A stretch of DNA of 64,000 nt from Mucilaginibacter sp. (lineage in GTDB: Bacteria > Bacteroidota > Bacteroidia > Sphingobacteriales > Sphingobacteriaceae), in contig JAQBOM010000004.1 of NCBI GenBank assembly GCA_028288025.1, positions 62,001 through 126,000 on the forward strand, read 5' to 3'. Positions 43,395 through 52,091 of the stretch are shown here, one piece after another. The notes beneath the pieces were generated by a model. The model made no database searches and was not told the DNA's origin. It was given only the letters and a program-made list of their open reading frames with translations. Numbering within the stretch: the first letter of the stretch is position 1; each line of letters opens with the position of its first letter. The position numbers and the translations under genes were made by a program.

Positions 43395-44606
43395 TTAATG
43401 TTCTTGATTTAAACTGAGTATCTTATTGGTCAGCCACTCCTTTTGCTTTTCCTTAGCCTCAGCGGTCCGCTTATTGGCATCGACCGGGTACATCAGATTG
43501 GTGTAAGAGAACCAGCCCATCATAAATTCTCCAATGGAACTTTGCAGCAAAGAGATATTGACCGGGATCACCCCGTTCTCATAACCGATCACATCTTTTT
43601 CCTTGGCGGCCAGTTCATTTTCGATCACCGCCGCTTCGCCTTTCAGTTCATTGATCTTGGTCTGGTGTTCCAGCAGCGCTTGGCGCTGTTCGGTGATCTT
43701 GCGGTCCATGTTCTCCAGCCGGATCTCCTGCGCCCTGTCCGGTTGCCTTTCCTGGTGTTTGTGTAAAACATAATGGAGCAGGGCGCCCCAGATCATATAG
43801 ACCACGAAGCCAAGCGCCAGCACCAGGTAAAAATTGATATCCGCAAAAACCATATGAAATTCCCACTGATCTTTGGTGAGGTCCGCGTTGAACTCATTGT
43901 TGTGCACCCCCTGCGCGATCTTATAGCCAATAATACTGTCGGCGATCAGCGTAAATACCAGCAGCCCGCTGATAAACAAATATTTCTTTTTAGACAGTGC
44001 ATCGTGGATCAGAAACCCCATGCCCAGGAAGATCACCGGGAACAGAATGATCAGCGCGATCACGCCGCCGCCTTTATGCTGTGCTTCGGCAAATACGTTG
44101 GGATTGATAAAGCCTAGACTGCCCTGCTTAACGCCATAAAAAGCCGAATAGCCTGAAGAAGAATAGAATACAAAAAGATAAAAGGTCAGTAAAACCGTGA
44201 TGAAAATACCGATAATATAGGACAGGTCGTCGCCCGCGGGCGCTCCGTTATCCTTTAAATTCACCTTTTCGATCTCCAGCCGTTCGATCCGGTCTTCCAC
44301 GGCTTCTTTCTGCTGGCCAACGGACAAAAGCGAAGTGTTGATCCCTTCTTTTTGATTTTTTTTCTGCAGTAATTCTTCGCGCAGTTTCCGGATCCGCTGT
44401 TTGATGCCGTCCTCATCCAGTTTTTGTTCGTTCAGGAAACGTTCATAAACATTATCAAGGGAGCTTTCCAAGTTGCTGGCGTTGGCATTCATGTTTTTAG
44501 CGGCAACCCGGCCATAGTGCTGGTAGGTAACTTTCCAGCCCTGATTATTTAAAACGGGCAAATTGTCGGTGTTATGATCCAGGGGTTGTTCAGCGGGTGT
44601 CTCCAT
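43395..44606 (-). CDS. Coiled-coil multi-pass membrane protein
   Basis: The 403-residue protein has an N-terminal coiled coil (about 60-120, KLREELLQKKNQKEGINTSL), four membrane segments (YIIGIFITVLLTFYLFVFYS, VIALIILFPVIFLGMGFLI, YLFISGLLVFTLIADSIIGY, FYLVLALGFVVYMIWGALLH) and a second coiled coil (about 285-345). It precedes the VWA-like gene without a gap. A dyad GCGG-N4-CCGC lies 83 bases upstream of its start. Unknown function; a membrane stress, division or defence complex are all possible. Confidence 0.65.
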   Translation of the reverse strand: METPAEQPLDHNTDNLPVLNNQGWKVTYQHYGRVAAKNMNANASNLESSLDNVYERFLNEQKLDEDGIKQRIRKLREELLQKKNQKEGINTSLLSVGQQKEAVEDRIERLEIEKVNLKDNGAPAGDDLSYIIGIFITVLLTFYLFVFYSSSGYSAFYGVKQGSLGFINPNVFAEAQHKGGGVIALIILFPVIFLGMGFLIHDALSKKKYLFISGLLVFTLIADSIIGYKIAQGVHNNEFNADLTKDQWEFHMVFADINFYLVLALGFVVYMIWGALLHYVLHKHQERQPDRAQEIRLENMDRKITEQRQALLEHQTKINELKGEAAVIENELAAKEKDVIGYENGVIPVNISLLQSSIGEFMMGWFSYTNLMYPVDANKRTAEAKEKQKEWLTNKILSLNQEH

Positions 44607-44688
44607 GGGTAATTGCGATAGTAATTTGAGCTAACATATTTTTGTCTTTTGTCGGTTCAAAACTAAAAGCCGGCGGCCCGCAATTTTT

Positions 44689-44700
44689 GCGGAAACCCGC
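44689..44700. promoter_or_regulatory. GCGG-N4-CCGC dyad, copy 2
   Basis: GCGGAAACCCGC with arms extended by flanking bases (TTTGCGG/CCGCAAA). It lies upstream of the two-gene operon 44606-42255. Confidence 0.4.
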
Positions 44701-44809
44701 AAATGAAGGCAGGGGGGTAATCCGCCGCGGTACCGGCGATAGCGGATATCGCAAAAACTTACCGTCCGGTAACCGGACAGCACCCGACACATCAAAAAAT
44801 ATTCAGGAA

Positions 44810-45019
44810 TTACTTTTCAAGGGCACACAATGTCCGACCTTTTCGTTTAGCCTGCTCCAGCGTCATTTTGATGACCCGGTGCTGGCAGTTATGCAGACCT
44901 TTGCAGTTCTCCCGTAAATGGTATTTTTTAGCGCCGGGGCTATCACAGATATAAACGATGGTGGAGTCCGCGCAGTGGCTTTTGCCGGTCAGCAAAAGCA
45001 GCAGTAAGAGCATTTTCAT
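44810..45019 (-). CDS. Small exported cysteine-containing protein
   Basis: The 69-residue protein starts at ATG 45019 (MKMLLLLLLLTGKSHC, a signal peptide); a TTG at 45046 is less likely. The mature part VYICDSPGAKKYHLRENCKG then LHNCQHRVIKMTLEQAKRKG and LCALE is a pattern seen in short Bacteroidetes proteins with four cysteines that could bind metal or form disulfides. Function unknown. Confidence 0.65.
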   Translation of the reverse strand: MKMLLLLLLLTGKSHCADSTIVYICDSPGAKKYHLRENCKGLHNCQHRVIKMTLEQAKRKGRTLCALEK

Positions 45020-45046
45020 TTTGAAGCTGTGAAATGGTATGTTCAA

Positions 45047-45378
45047 GAAAATAAAGCTAAATATAATAGGATTAGATCATAATACAATATCGTATTGCTG
45101 AATAACTTACGGATGTTTAGCGTCTGTAGTAACCGGCGGAACCGGTGGCGCAGCCGTCAGCTGTAGCGTAAGTTTTTTTTGGCCTCATTTACCGTATACC
45201 GGCAGCCTGAAAAATCACCAGGATATATTTGGTTCGCTGCACCGGGCAGATAACGATATTTTTCATGGTGTACCTCATGGTCATCATTGGACTGGGCGCA
45301 TTTGTTCAAAAAATACGTCATATGACTTCAATAAAAAATTAATAATTCAAAGCTAACAAACCTGAAAGCGCTGCGCTG
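45047..45378. other. Intergenic region without a supported gene
   Basis: This gap between the small exported protein and the response regulator has short proline-rich frames but none with a credible start and end. It contains inverted GGCGGAACCGG-type sequence near 45133-45150 and no recognisable promoter. Confidence 0.4.
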
Positions 45379-45390
45379 GCGGGAAACCGC
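45379..45390. promoter_or_regulatory. GCGG-N4-CCGC dyad, copy 3
   Basis: GCGGGAAACCGC, a GNRA-capped hairpin if transcribed, ten bases downstream of the response regulator stop. It may act as a terminator stem here or be a binding site as at copies 1 and 2. Confidence 0.4.
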
Positions 45391-45399
45391 AAAGAGCGT

Positions 45400-46065
45400 T
45401 CAGATAATCCAATGGTCTTTACAATAGGCGATCAGCTGTTCATTTTTGGTAAAACCCAGGGCATCCCGGATATCCCCCAGGCGCTTTTCTACACTTCTTA
45501 AGCTGGAAGCCTTATACCCCTGCTGTGCCAGGACATAGGGGATGTTCTTTTGGTAAGTGCCTTGCGCCAGCTCGGAAATGATCGTGATATCATAGTCACT
45601 GAAATCGTGCGCATTCTTCGAACGGACAGCTTGCTGAAGCTCGCGGGAAACAAAGATTTTCCCCCTAAAGATGTGTTGGATTGCCGCGGGCAGATCCTCT
45701 TCATCGCGGGGCCCTTTCCATACGTAGCCATTGATCCCAAAACGCTCCACAAGGCTGCTGACCACGGTTGACTGTTCCTCCGCCGAAAATACCAGCACTT
45801 TCAGATTTGGTTGCAATTTCCGGGCTGCGACAATCAGATCGGTGCCACAGGCCAGTTTTTGCCCGGGCCGGTCCTCTCTAAAAGAAAGGTCAGTAATCAG
45901 CAGGTCAAACGGCGAACCTTCATTCCCTGCGATCTCCAGCAATTTCAAAGCTTCATCGCAATAATGCGCTTGCCTGATATAACTGGCACCTTGCTTTTCC
46001 AGTGTTTGCAGTACCCAGCGGTTAACACTCTGGTGATCTTCAGCAATTAAAACACGTTCAAACAT
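45400..46065 (-). CDS. Response regulator with LuxR/NarL-like C-terminus
   Basis: The 221-residue protein has a receiver domain (ERVLIAEDHQSVNRWVLQTL; phospho-acceptor Asp in LLITDLSFRED; Lys in GYVWKGPRDEED) and a C-terminal helix-turn-helix of the LuxR type in divergent form (DITIISELAQGTYQKNIPYV, then SLRSVEKRLGDIRDALGF). It is phosphorylated by the sensor kinase encoded just upstream; the two genes overlap by eight bases. Confidence 0.9.
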   Translation of the reverse strand: MFERVLIAEDHQSVNRWVLQTLEKQGASYIRQAHYCDEALKLLEIAGNEGSPFDLLITDLSFREDRPGQKLACGTDLIVAARKLQPNLKVLVFSAEEQSTVVSSLVERFGINGYVWKGPRDEEDLPAAIQHIFRGKIFVSRELQQAVRSKNAHDFSDYDITIISELAQGTYQKNIPYVLAQQGYKASSLRSVEKRLGDIRDALGFTKNEQLIAYCKDHWII

Positions 46066-47743
46066 AAATGATCTGTTTGGATAAGGGAAAAGAAATCACG
46101 ATCTTCAGCCCTTTTCCATCGTTGGCTCCAAAGGTAATCCGGCCCCGGATCGCATTTATGCGGGTTTCCGTATTCGTCAATCCATTCTGATGCACGGTAT
46201 TTTCCGGCATGCCGACTCCGTCATCCTTATAAGTGATCAGCCCTGACGCTCCCTGAACTTCAAATTTGACAACCGCGTTCGCCGCCCGGCTATGTTTTTG
46301 CATATTGACTAGCAGCTCTTGCAGGATATATTTCAGTTCAAGTTTGGTATCAGGCGCAACCTTTTGCCACAAAGATGGACTATTACCCACCAGCGATACC
46401 TTCGTTTCATCGGTTCCGAATGACTTCAGCAATTCCCCGAGCCTTTCAGAGAAGAATTCCTCATTATCCGTCAGGATCTCATAAGAGATGTTCCTGGAGC
46501 GCCGGTAAAGAAACTCCGTATGCTGCCGCAACCAGTCCCTGTCCAGTACGGCATCGTGTTTGATCCTTTTCATGAGCAGGTAAATATCATTGGAAAGCGA
46601 ATCATGAACGTCCTTGGAAGCTTTGCGGCGCGTTTCCTGTATCGCTTCCTGTTTTTCCAGCTCCTGGCGGATCTTTCGCTTGCGCAGTAGAGCCAGCACC
46701 CTAACCGTCCCGCCCGTAAGGATCAATAAGGCAGTAACCAACAGCATATTGCGGATCAATAGCCCATATTTTTCTTCGGCATTGTCCTTCTGCAGCCGCA
46801 GGTTCTCGGCTTTACTGCGCTCGACATTATACCGGATCAGGGCGAATTGATTTTTGGCAGCGTTACGGTTGGTTTGTAAACTGTCCCCCAGGTCCTGGTA
46901 AAGTGAAAAGTAACGCTTCACTTCTGTTTCCGGTGCAACTTTGACGAGCATACCCAACGCTTCCAGGCGATCGTCCGGACTACGCAGCTCCCGGGCTATG
47001 GCATACCTTGCTTTTGCATAAGCGAGTGCAGAATCGGGACGGTTATTGGCATAATACGCAGCTAAACTCAGGTAGCTTGAGTTGAGTCCCCACAGATCCT
47101 TTTCCCGCTGACGGATATGTAAAGCTTTTAGCAGATCAGGCGCGGCAGGATACTGCGGAGCATTCAGCCAGGCTGTCGTAGCGAGATTAGTGAGTATACG
47201 GGCGTACTCAGTGCTGTTTGGTTTAGTTTTTCGGATAAGCTGACGATAAAGCTTCAGCGCCTCGCCATAATCCTTTTTTTTCTGATAGGCGAGCGCTTTG
47301 TTGTTCAACGATAGGGACTTTAGATTTTCGTCTTTATCAAAATGGATCGCTTTGTCAAAAAAATCCACCGCGGCCGTATAATTTTTTAAATTAGTGCTGC
47401 TCATACCCAGCTCATTATATACATTAGCCAGTGTAGTACGGTCTTTTTCCTGCCTTTCATCCAGCAGTTTCAAAGCCAGGGATAAGCTTTCCTGCGCTCC
47501 GTAATAGTCTCCGGCGTCGGACTGAATCATCGCCATGATATTATAAGACATCGCGATTTGTAAACTATCTTTAGACTCCGCGGCAACCTGGTTAAAATAG
47601 TAAAAGGCAGAATCATTTTGCCTGGATAGAAAAGTATAAGCTTTTTTATAAACAGTCCAGTCAACTTTAGCGCGCCGGTGGTTCGGCTGCTTACAAGCCA
47701 TCAGTAAAGCGATGGGCAAGATGACAAGGAATAGCTTTTTCAA
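46058..47743 (-). CDS. TPR-sensor histidine kinase (HisKA_3 type), lipoprotein-like start
   Basis: The 561-residue protein starts with TTG; the signal-like MKKLFLVILPIALLMACKQP with a lipobox cysteine supports this start. Residues about 30-290 are TPR repeats (ALAYQKKKDYGEALKLYRQL), a coiled coil follows, then one membrane segment (MLLVTALLILTGGTVRVLAL), a HisKA_3 box with the phospho-histidine in ASKDVHDSLSNDIYLLMKRI, and an HATPase domain (LQELLVNMQKHSRAANAV; YKDDGVGMP; KGLKIVISFPL). This is the periplasmic-TPR type of NarL-system kinase common in Bacteroidetes. Signal unknown. Confidence 0.9.
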   Translation of the reverse strand: MKKLFLVILPIALLMACKQPNHRRAKVDWTVYKKAYTFLSRQNDSAFYYFNQVAAESKDSLQIAMSYNIMAMIQSDAGDYYGAQESLSLALKLLDERQEKDRTTLANVYNELGMSSTNLKNYTAAVDFFDKAIHFDKDENLKSLSLNNKALAYQKKKDYGEALKLYRQLIRKTKPNSTEYARILTNLATTAWLNAPQYPAAPDLLKALHIRQREKDLWGLNSSYLSLAAYYANNRPDSALAYAKARYAIARELRSPDDRLEALGMLVKVAPETEVKRYFSLYQDLGDSLQTNRNAAKNQFALIRYNVERSKAENLRLQKDNAEEKYGLLIRNMLLVTALLILTGGTVRVLALLRKRKIRQELEKQEAIQETRRKASKDVHDSLSNDIYLLMKRIKHDAVLDRDWLRQHTEFLYRRSRNISYEILTDNEEFFSERLGELLKSFGTDETKVSLVGNSPSLWQKVAPDTKLELKYILQELLVNMQKHSRAANAVVKFEVQGASGLITYKDDGVGMPENTVHQNGLTNTETRINAIRGRITFGANDGKGLKIVISFPLSKQIIYV

Positions 47744-47803
47744 AATGTTATTTTAAACTAAAGTAGAAAAAGCGATCCGGATAGGCAACAAAACGCGATT
47801 AAC

Positions 47804-47830
47804 AAAAAAAGGCAAGCCGAAGCTTGCCTT
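47804..47830 (-). terminator. Rho-independent terminator
   Basis: GGCAAGC and GCTTGCC arms with a C(UUCG)G tetraloop on the minus strand, followed by a run of T. It ends transcription of the small gene at 47839-48000 just before the sensor kinase promoter region. Confidence 0.9.
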
Positions 47831-47838
47831 ATCATAAA

Positions 47839-48000
47839 TTAATTGCCGGGAGGTGGTGGCGGCGGTGGCGGATAGTGTCCTTGTTCACCACCGCTGTCGT
47901 CCGCGGCTGTTACGACAATGTTACCATTTTGATCATGGTGGTTATGTGTTTGCGCAGGGCATGCGAATGCCAGGAAGAGTGCTAAAAAAAGCTCATACAT
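47839..48000 (-). CDS. 53-residue exported protein with polyproline tail
   Basis: Short gene with signal-like start MYELFLALFLAFACPAQTHN, a middle part GNIVVTAADDSGG and a tail of eight prolines followed by Gly-Asn. It ends nine bases before a strong terminator, which supports it as an expressed unit. Function unknown. Confidence 0.6.
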   Translation of the reverse strand: MYELFLALFLAFACPAQTHNHHDQNGNIVVTAADDSGGEQGHYPPPPPPPPGN

Positions 48001-48039
48001 ATTCAAAAAATTTTAAGAGTTAAAAAATCCGGCGGGTAG

Positions 48040-48060
48040 CCCCGGGGACTTTCCCCGGGG
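48040..48060. repeat. Perfect GC-rich hairpin
   Basis: CCCCGGGGA and TCCCCGGGG arms with a 3-base loop. Each arm is itself palindromic. It lies 40 bases upstream of the small leftward gene. The following stretch 48061-48333 holds no supported gene but is rich in TTCCGG-like repeats (48240-48297). Confidence 0.5.
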
Positions 48061-48333
48061 ATCACCGGCAACCGCATAAGAGGCGCCTCTTGCATTTTTT
48101 GGGAAGTGTGGGCATTAATCGCGGAAGCCGTTAGCTGCTTCCCAGTCCGGCTGACAACCGCCGCGACCTTTGCCCTACAGAAACCGTTCGAATCGATTTC
48201 TGAAGCAAAAGTAGAGCGGTCTAACCGGCTTCGCATTAGGCGATTCCGGTATTTCCGCTATTTCCGGGCGGAATTCCGGTTCTTCCGGCAGAGTCCGGAA
48301 AAACACTTAGCTTTAACCTTAAATTTTTTTGAG

Positions 48334-49251
48334 ATGTACGAAAAGGAGTATAGGAAACTGGTCCTGGATGAGTTTGAAAAGAAACTGGTGATGGGTACTT
48401 TACCCCCGGAATTGATCGCACCTACACGCAGTAGTCTGCGGGACCATTGCATTAACGCCTGTAAGGAACGCTACCAAAAGAAAGATGAGCCCTTGCTCAA
48501 ATCTTTCTACGGAGAAAGGGAGAACCCCGCTGCTTACCTGATCGCCGTGCAAAACTGCGACGCAGAAGCGTTCCGGACACTCAATAACTTTCTCAACTAC
48601 CGGTCGAAGGGCACATCTTTTAAAAACATCAGCATGCTGGCCTGGATGATCGATTTTGAACCCAGACCATTTCGCGAGGACTTGAAGATACCGGTACAGC
48701 CGGATGCAGAGATACCCTCACCGCTAACCGAAACAGGCAGTTCGGAACCTACCAGTGAATCGCCGGTACAGGAAACAACTTCCGATCCTGAAGGACCACC
48801 CCCTGCGCCTGAAGGCGACAATGCCAAATCTGGCGATGAACAACCTGGACGGGAAATATCAACGGAGCCATCCTCTCACGGAAAAAAAATATGGCCCTGG
48901 TTGGCAGCACTGCTGCTGATCATCGCGGTGACTTACTATTTTACAGCTTACAACCGTCTCCCGATAATCGAAGGCTGCATGGTGTGGACCGGAGAGCAGT
49001 ACCAGCCGGTGCCCTGCGCGTACAAGCCGGCAGACCACATGATCCCGGTGATCGCCCTTGACACGATCGTACTCAGACATTTTAAAAAGATCATGAAAGA
49101 TGATACGCTTACGGCGAACTCCATAGGCAAGGTCTGGTGTGTGAAAGTCAATGGCCGCTACGAGTATTACACGGACAGTGCCGCGCATCCCTTATACCCG
49201 GAGAAGCCATTGCGTCGCTTAACACCATATATCATGAATAATAATCCCTAA
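48334..49251 (+). CDS. Single-pass membrane protein of unknown function
   Basis: The 305-residue protein starts at ATG 48334; the open frame upstream uses a TTG and low-complexity sequence. Residues 1-110 form a helical cytoplasmic domain (MYEKEYRKLVLDEFEKKLVM, RSSLRDHCINACKERYQKKD), residues about 125-190 are a Pro/Glu/Ser-rich linker, and one membrane segment follows (WPWLAALLLIIAVTYYFTAY). The C-terminal 90 residues face the periplasm and have two cysteines (IEGCMVWTGEQYQPVPC). The anti-sigma-like topology is suggestive only. Confidence 0.6.
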   Translation: MYEKEYRKLVLDEFEKKLVMGTLPPELIAPTRSSLRDHCINACKERYQKKDEPLLKSFYGERENPAAYLIAVQNCDAEAFRTLNNFLNYRSKGTSFKNISMLAWMIDFEPRPFREDLKIPVQPDAEIPSPLTETGSSEPTSESPVQETTSDPEGPPPAPEGDNAKSGDEQPGREISTEPSSHGKKIWPWLAALLLIIAVTYYFTAYNRLPIIEGCMVWTGEQYQPVPCAYKPADHMIPVIALDTIVLRHFKKIMKDDTLTANSIGKVWCVKVNGRYEYYTDSAAHPLYPEKPLRRLTPYIMNNNP

Positions 49252-49427
49252 TCCGGGAACAGAAGATATTTACCATCAAAATGTTTTTAGATCGAAAGGA
49301 CTATCTTGATCCCAAGTATACGACCCATACCTTTGCAGAACGCATACCACAGTAAACTGAATTCTAATTTCCTGATATATGCCTTACTAAGGTTTAAAGG
49401 CCACTTCCGGATCATAACCCAGGCTAA

Positions 49428-50176
49428 TCACAAGCTGTGCATGTGAAACCAACCGTTGCGGTAGTTTAGCCCGAATCTAATCCGGCTTGTTTGGCAGCCA
49501 GTAACACTGCCTATTTGTTGACCGCTAACACGGTCCCGATATTTGATGATCTTGTAATAGAACGCCGGTAACACATCGCTCACTTCACCACCGACAAAAA
49601 CATGCTGATTGCCAAAAGTGCCGCACCAGATATGCACACTATCTGTTACCGAGGGTTTGCCGTGACCGGCTAGCTCCCGACAAAGCTCCTCACTGGCCAG
49701 TTCCGTTCCAATATTCTGCCCCTGGTATTCCATTGCTGCATTAAAAGTATAGCTGTCCGATAGGATCGCTGCATCCGTACGCCAGGCCAGCGGTATCCAG
49801 GCCTGACAATGACCTTTGGCGATCATGTCCGGCGATTTCTGGTTCGCTTGCTTATAGACCGCCGTTTCATTTGGCTGACCATAACCCGGCCTCCAGGCCG
49901 CATAGCTACCCGTACGCGACAGATCGGATTTGTTCCTGCAACAACCGGTGGGTCTGTGTATAGACATAGTAGGTCACCAATGGTCGGTGCTCAACCGTAT
50001 CAGCAATACACTTAAAATTAAGGATTGATCCACAGCTTGCAAGCCATACAAAGGTCGCTTTTGGCCGAGGGGTATTTTTGCTGTAACTCTTTGGCATAAG
50101 CCGCATTGATAGTCTGCGCATGCAAAGACTGCTCAGCAACAACCATAAAAATGAAGGTGATAAAGGGCGTAAGCAT
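49428..50176 (-). pseudogene. Decayed DNA/RNA non-specific endonuclease
   Basis: Three frames together spell one protein. From ATG 50176: MLTPFITFIFMVVAEQSLHA, then NAAYAKELQQKYPSAKSDLC to a stop near 50028. A second frame continues FKCIADTVEHRPLVTYYVYT then QTHRLLQEQIRS. A third frame from about 49925 carries SYAAWRPGYGQPNETAVYKQ, then MIAKGHCQAWIPLAWRTDAA, then TFNAAMEYQGQNIGTELASE, then VHIWCGTFGN and AFYYKII. This order matches secreted endonucleases of the NUC1 family (with KGH where the family has DRGH). At least two frameshifts break it, so it is probably inactive. Confidence 0.6.
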
Positions 50177-50261
50177 GCTGCAATTTAAACTTTATTTCCC
50201 ATTACCGGCAACAGTGATATACACACCTCAAGAATTTTTCTATTATTGATATTCATGGACA

Positions 50262-50540
50262 ATGAAACCTGCGTCAACCTATGATCTGCTCAATGTTGCG
50301 ATAGTTAACCCTGAAGAGAAGGGAAAAGCGCAAACTAAAGTCTGAACATTTTAAAAACTTCGGCAAAGGGATGGGATTAACAGGGAGTCAAGTAAGAAGT
50401 GCCTATTTAGATTTTTCAAAGGAAAAGATGAAGCCTTTCGCTGAATAGACAATTCCTTTTTGTCAGCTGAATACCAGGATCCATATAAGCATCTGATGGA
50501 GGAGAGATATCATACACTCGGATATGCCGATTACGCGTAG
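50262..50540 (+). pseudogene. HipA-like kinase C-terminal remnant
   Basis: Frames joined by shifts read PASTYDLLNVAIVNPEEKGK, then KRKLKSEHFKNFGKGMGLTG, then SAYLDFSKEKMKPFAE, then NSFLSAEYQDPYKHLMEERY with HTLGY. The order YDLLN, KLKxxHF, a GLT turn and a final SFLS...ERxxxLG block resembles the C-terminal end of HipA toxin kinases. Only the last part of a gene is left. 50541-50865 has no supported feature. Confidence 0.4.
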
Positions 50541-50865
50541 CATTGGAAAATGCCGAATTAATGAACGATCTATGCTTTAAATCAAAAATATGGTTTAGTG
50601 CCTTTCGATCATTAGGAAATGGCTTTTCATAATGATCTATAAAAATTCAATTACAGATTTATGTATTTATAGAATCTTGGTAGGAAATGGATGTTAGATA
50701 ATTTTTGGGGGAAATGGGACGGAAGTTCGGGTCCTTTTTTGTAAATTTGATCCGTTAAAAGTTCTTTAAAACAACTCAAATTACCTCAAGTTAGCGGGTG
50801 ACCTAGTCGGTGGCTAATAGTTTTTAGGGATTATAAATACCTGGTATTTAACGCGATAAGGAAAT

Positions 50866-50888
50866 GGTTCGAGTCCCGTCCATTCCGC
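50866..50888 (+). other. tRNA 3'-end fragment
   Basis: GGTTCGAGTCCCGTCCATT followed by CCGC has the T-loop and 3' acceptor strand of a tRNA, but no 5' half that would pair with CCATTCC is present upstream. A related fragment lies at 58749-58773. Together they bracket the efflux region like attachment-site remnants. Confidence 0.5.
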
Positions 50889-50921
50889 AAAAAGCCCGGA
50901 TCGAAAGATTCGGGCTTTTTT
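50889..50921 (+). terminator. Rho-independent terminator after tRNA fragment
   Basis: GCCCGGATC and GATTCGGGC arms (one G-U pair) around a GAAA loop, preceded by A-rich bases and followed by a long T-run. Confidence 0.85.
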
Positions 50922-51059
50922 GTTTTTGTATGGCGCTCAAAACTAATTGCGGTACCCTGGACGGTTTTTATTTTTGGATAAAGCATCAGCTAACGAATAG
51001 GGTTATTTTTAGCAAAAGAACCGGGTTCGTCAAACTCATGTATCCGGATCGCTTTTATC

Positions 51060-51302
51060 TTATTCCTCCCTGTCTTGATAGTTTTTAATATCCTCCCCTT
51101 TATGTAAATGCCGGTTGGGGTGTTTGACCTTTGCATTGGCTGCAGGCCGGTCAGTGTCGCCCTCGATGTATTCTTCCCGAATTTGCTTTTCAGTCTCGGG
51201 ATCTACTCCGGCAAAGGCGCTGTTCAGCCCCTCGCTTTCACGACCATTGCCCGAGGGTTTGCCCTTCCGGTCAATGCTGCTCACGTTTTCATTTTTTGCC
51301 AT
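51060..51302 (-). CDS. Small hydrophilic protein
   Basis: The 80-residue protein MAKNENVSSIDRKGKPSGNG continues with TEKQIREEYIEGD and KVKHPNRHLHKGEDIKNYQD. It is highly charged, low in hydrophobic residues and resembles the short stress-type proteins common in this group. The ATG at 51302 is preferred to the frame's upstream extension to 51428, which has a different composition. Confidence 0.6.
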   Translation of the reverse strand: MAKNENVSSIDRKGKPSGNGRESEGLNSAFAGVDPETEKQIREEYIEGDTDRPAANAKVKHPNRHLHKGEDIKNYQDREE

Positions 51303-51484
51303 GGCTATCAGATTTAACTGTAAATAAAAACAGGAAATACTTTTAAAGGTTTTTAGAAAAGCAAATCCCGTTAAGCAACTGGTAGTTAATTTGAGATCGG
51401 GTTTATGAGGACGGTGAATATTTGCCATTGAGGGAAATCTGTTTTAACTTTATGGCTTACACACTAAAACTTAAATCACCCTAA

Positions 51485-51895
51485 ATGGACGCTATCAATC
51501 CCTACATTGGCTTTAACGGCAAGTGCCGCGAGGCCATGAACTTTTACAAAGAATGCTTTGGCGGAGAGTTAGACCTGCAACTGGTCGATGGCTCGCCGAT
51601 GGAACAATACTGGCCGGAAGGCAAAGGCAAAATTTTTCACTCGTCGCTCACGCTGGATGGTAAGATGCTGCTGATGGGCTCGGATATGAGCGGCCCTCAG
51701 GGACAGACGGTAGGCGATAATATTCAGCTTGCGATCAGCTGCACCAGCGAGGAAGAGATCCACAGGCTCATTCAAAAGCTCGGCGAGGGCGGCCAGGTGC
51801 TGGCCCCGGTAAGCGAAATGTTCTGGAACGCCTTGTTCGGCTCCGTGCAGGACCAGTTTGGCATCAAATGGATGCTGAACTACTACAAGAGCTAA
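51485..51895 (+). CDS. VOC-family protein (PhnB/glyoxalase-like)
   Basis: The 136-residue protein is a single vicinal-oxygen-chelate unit: INPYIGFNGKCREAMNFYKE, CFGGELDLQL, KIFHSSLTLDGKMLLMGSDM, and the end FWNALFGSVQDQFGIKWMLN. This is the PhnB-like subgroup, mostly of unknown activity. It is monocistronic. Confidence 0.9.
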   Translation: MDAINPYIGFNGKCREAMNFYKECFGGELDLQLVDGSPMEQYWPEGKGKIFHSSLTLDGKMLLMGSDMSGPQGQTVGDNIQLAISCTSEEEIHRLIQKLGEGGQVLAPVSEMFWNALFGSVQDQFGIKWMLNYYKS

Positions 51896-51926
51896 CGGGG
51901 CGCTTGATTCGATCCTGTATATAAGA

Positions 51927-51956
51927 CAATAGCCTTGCGAGAAAGTGAGGCTATTG
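51927..51956. terminator. Hairpin terminator after VOC gene
   Basis: Perfect 9-bp arms CAATAGCCT and AGGCTATTG with a 12-base loop, followed by a modest T-containing stretch. Confidence 0.6.
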
Positions 51957-52046
51957 CGTTTATACCATTTCCAAGCAGTTCGTGCCCGGCTGCCAGCTAA
52001 AATAATATTGTGACAAAATAATGTCAATCAATAAAAAAAAAGGATA

Positions 52047-52068
52047 TACTTTTGCTTAACACTGTTAA
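52047..52068 (+). promoter_or_regulatory. tetR promoter -7 box with operator
   Basis: TACTTTTG (52047-52054) is an exact -7 box and is followed after one base by the palindrome TTAACACTGTTAA (52056-52068). The operator would cover the transcription start, so the TetR protein likely represses its own gene. Confidence 0.75.
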
Positions 52069-52091
52069 ATTATTTAATAGTCATAAACAAC

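Noticed and set aside
48106..48333. N-terminal extension of the membrane protein at 48334
   Set aside because: It uses a TTG start and low-complexity Arg/Phe-rich sequence derived from TTCCGG repeats; the ATG at 48334 begins a normal domain.
50864..51088. Open frame over the tRNA fragment and terminator
   Set aside because: It is a read-through of a tRNA 3' end and a hairpin, not a coding pattern.
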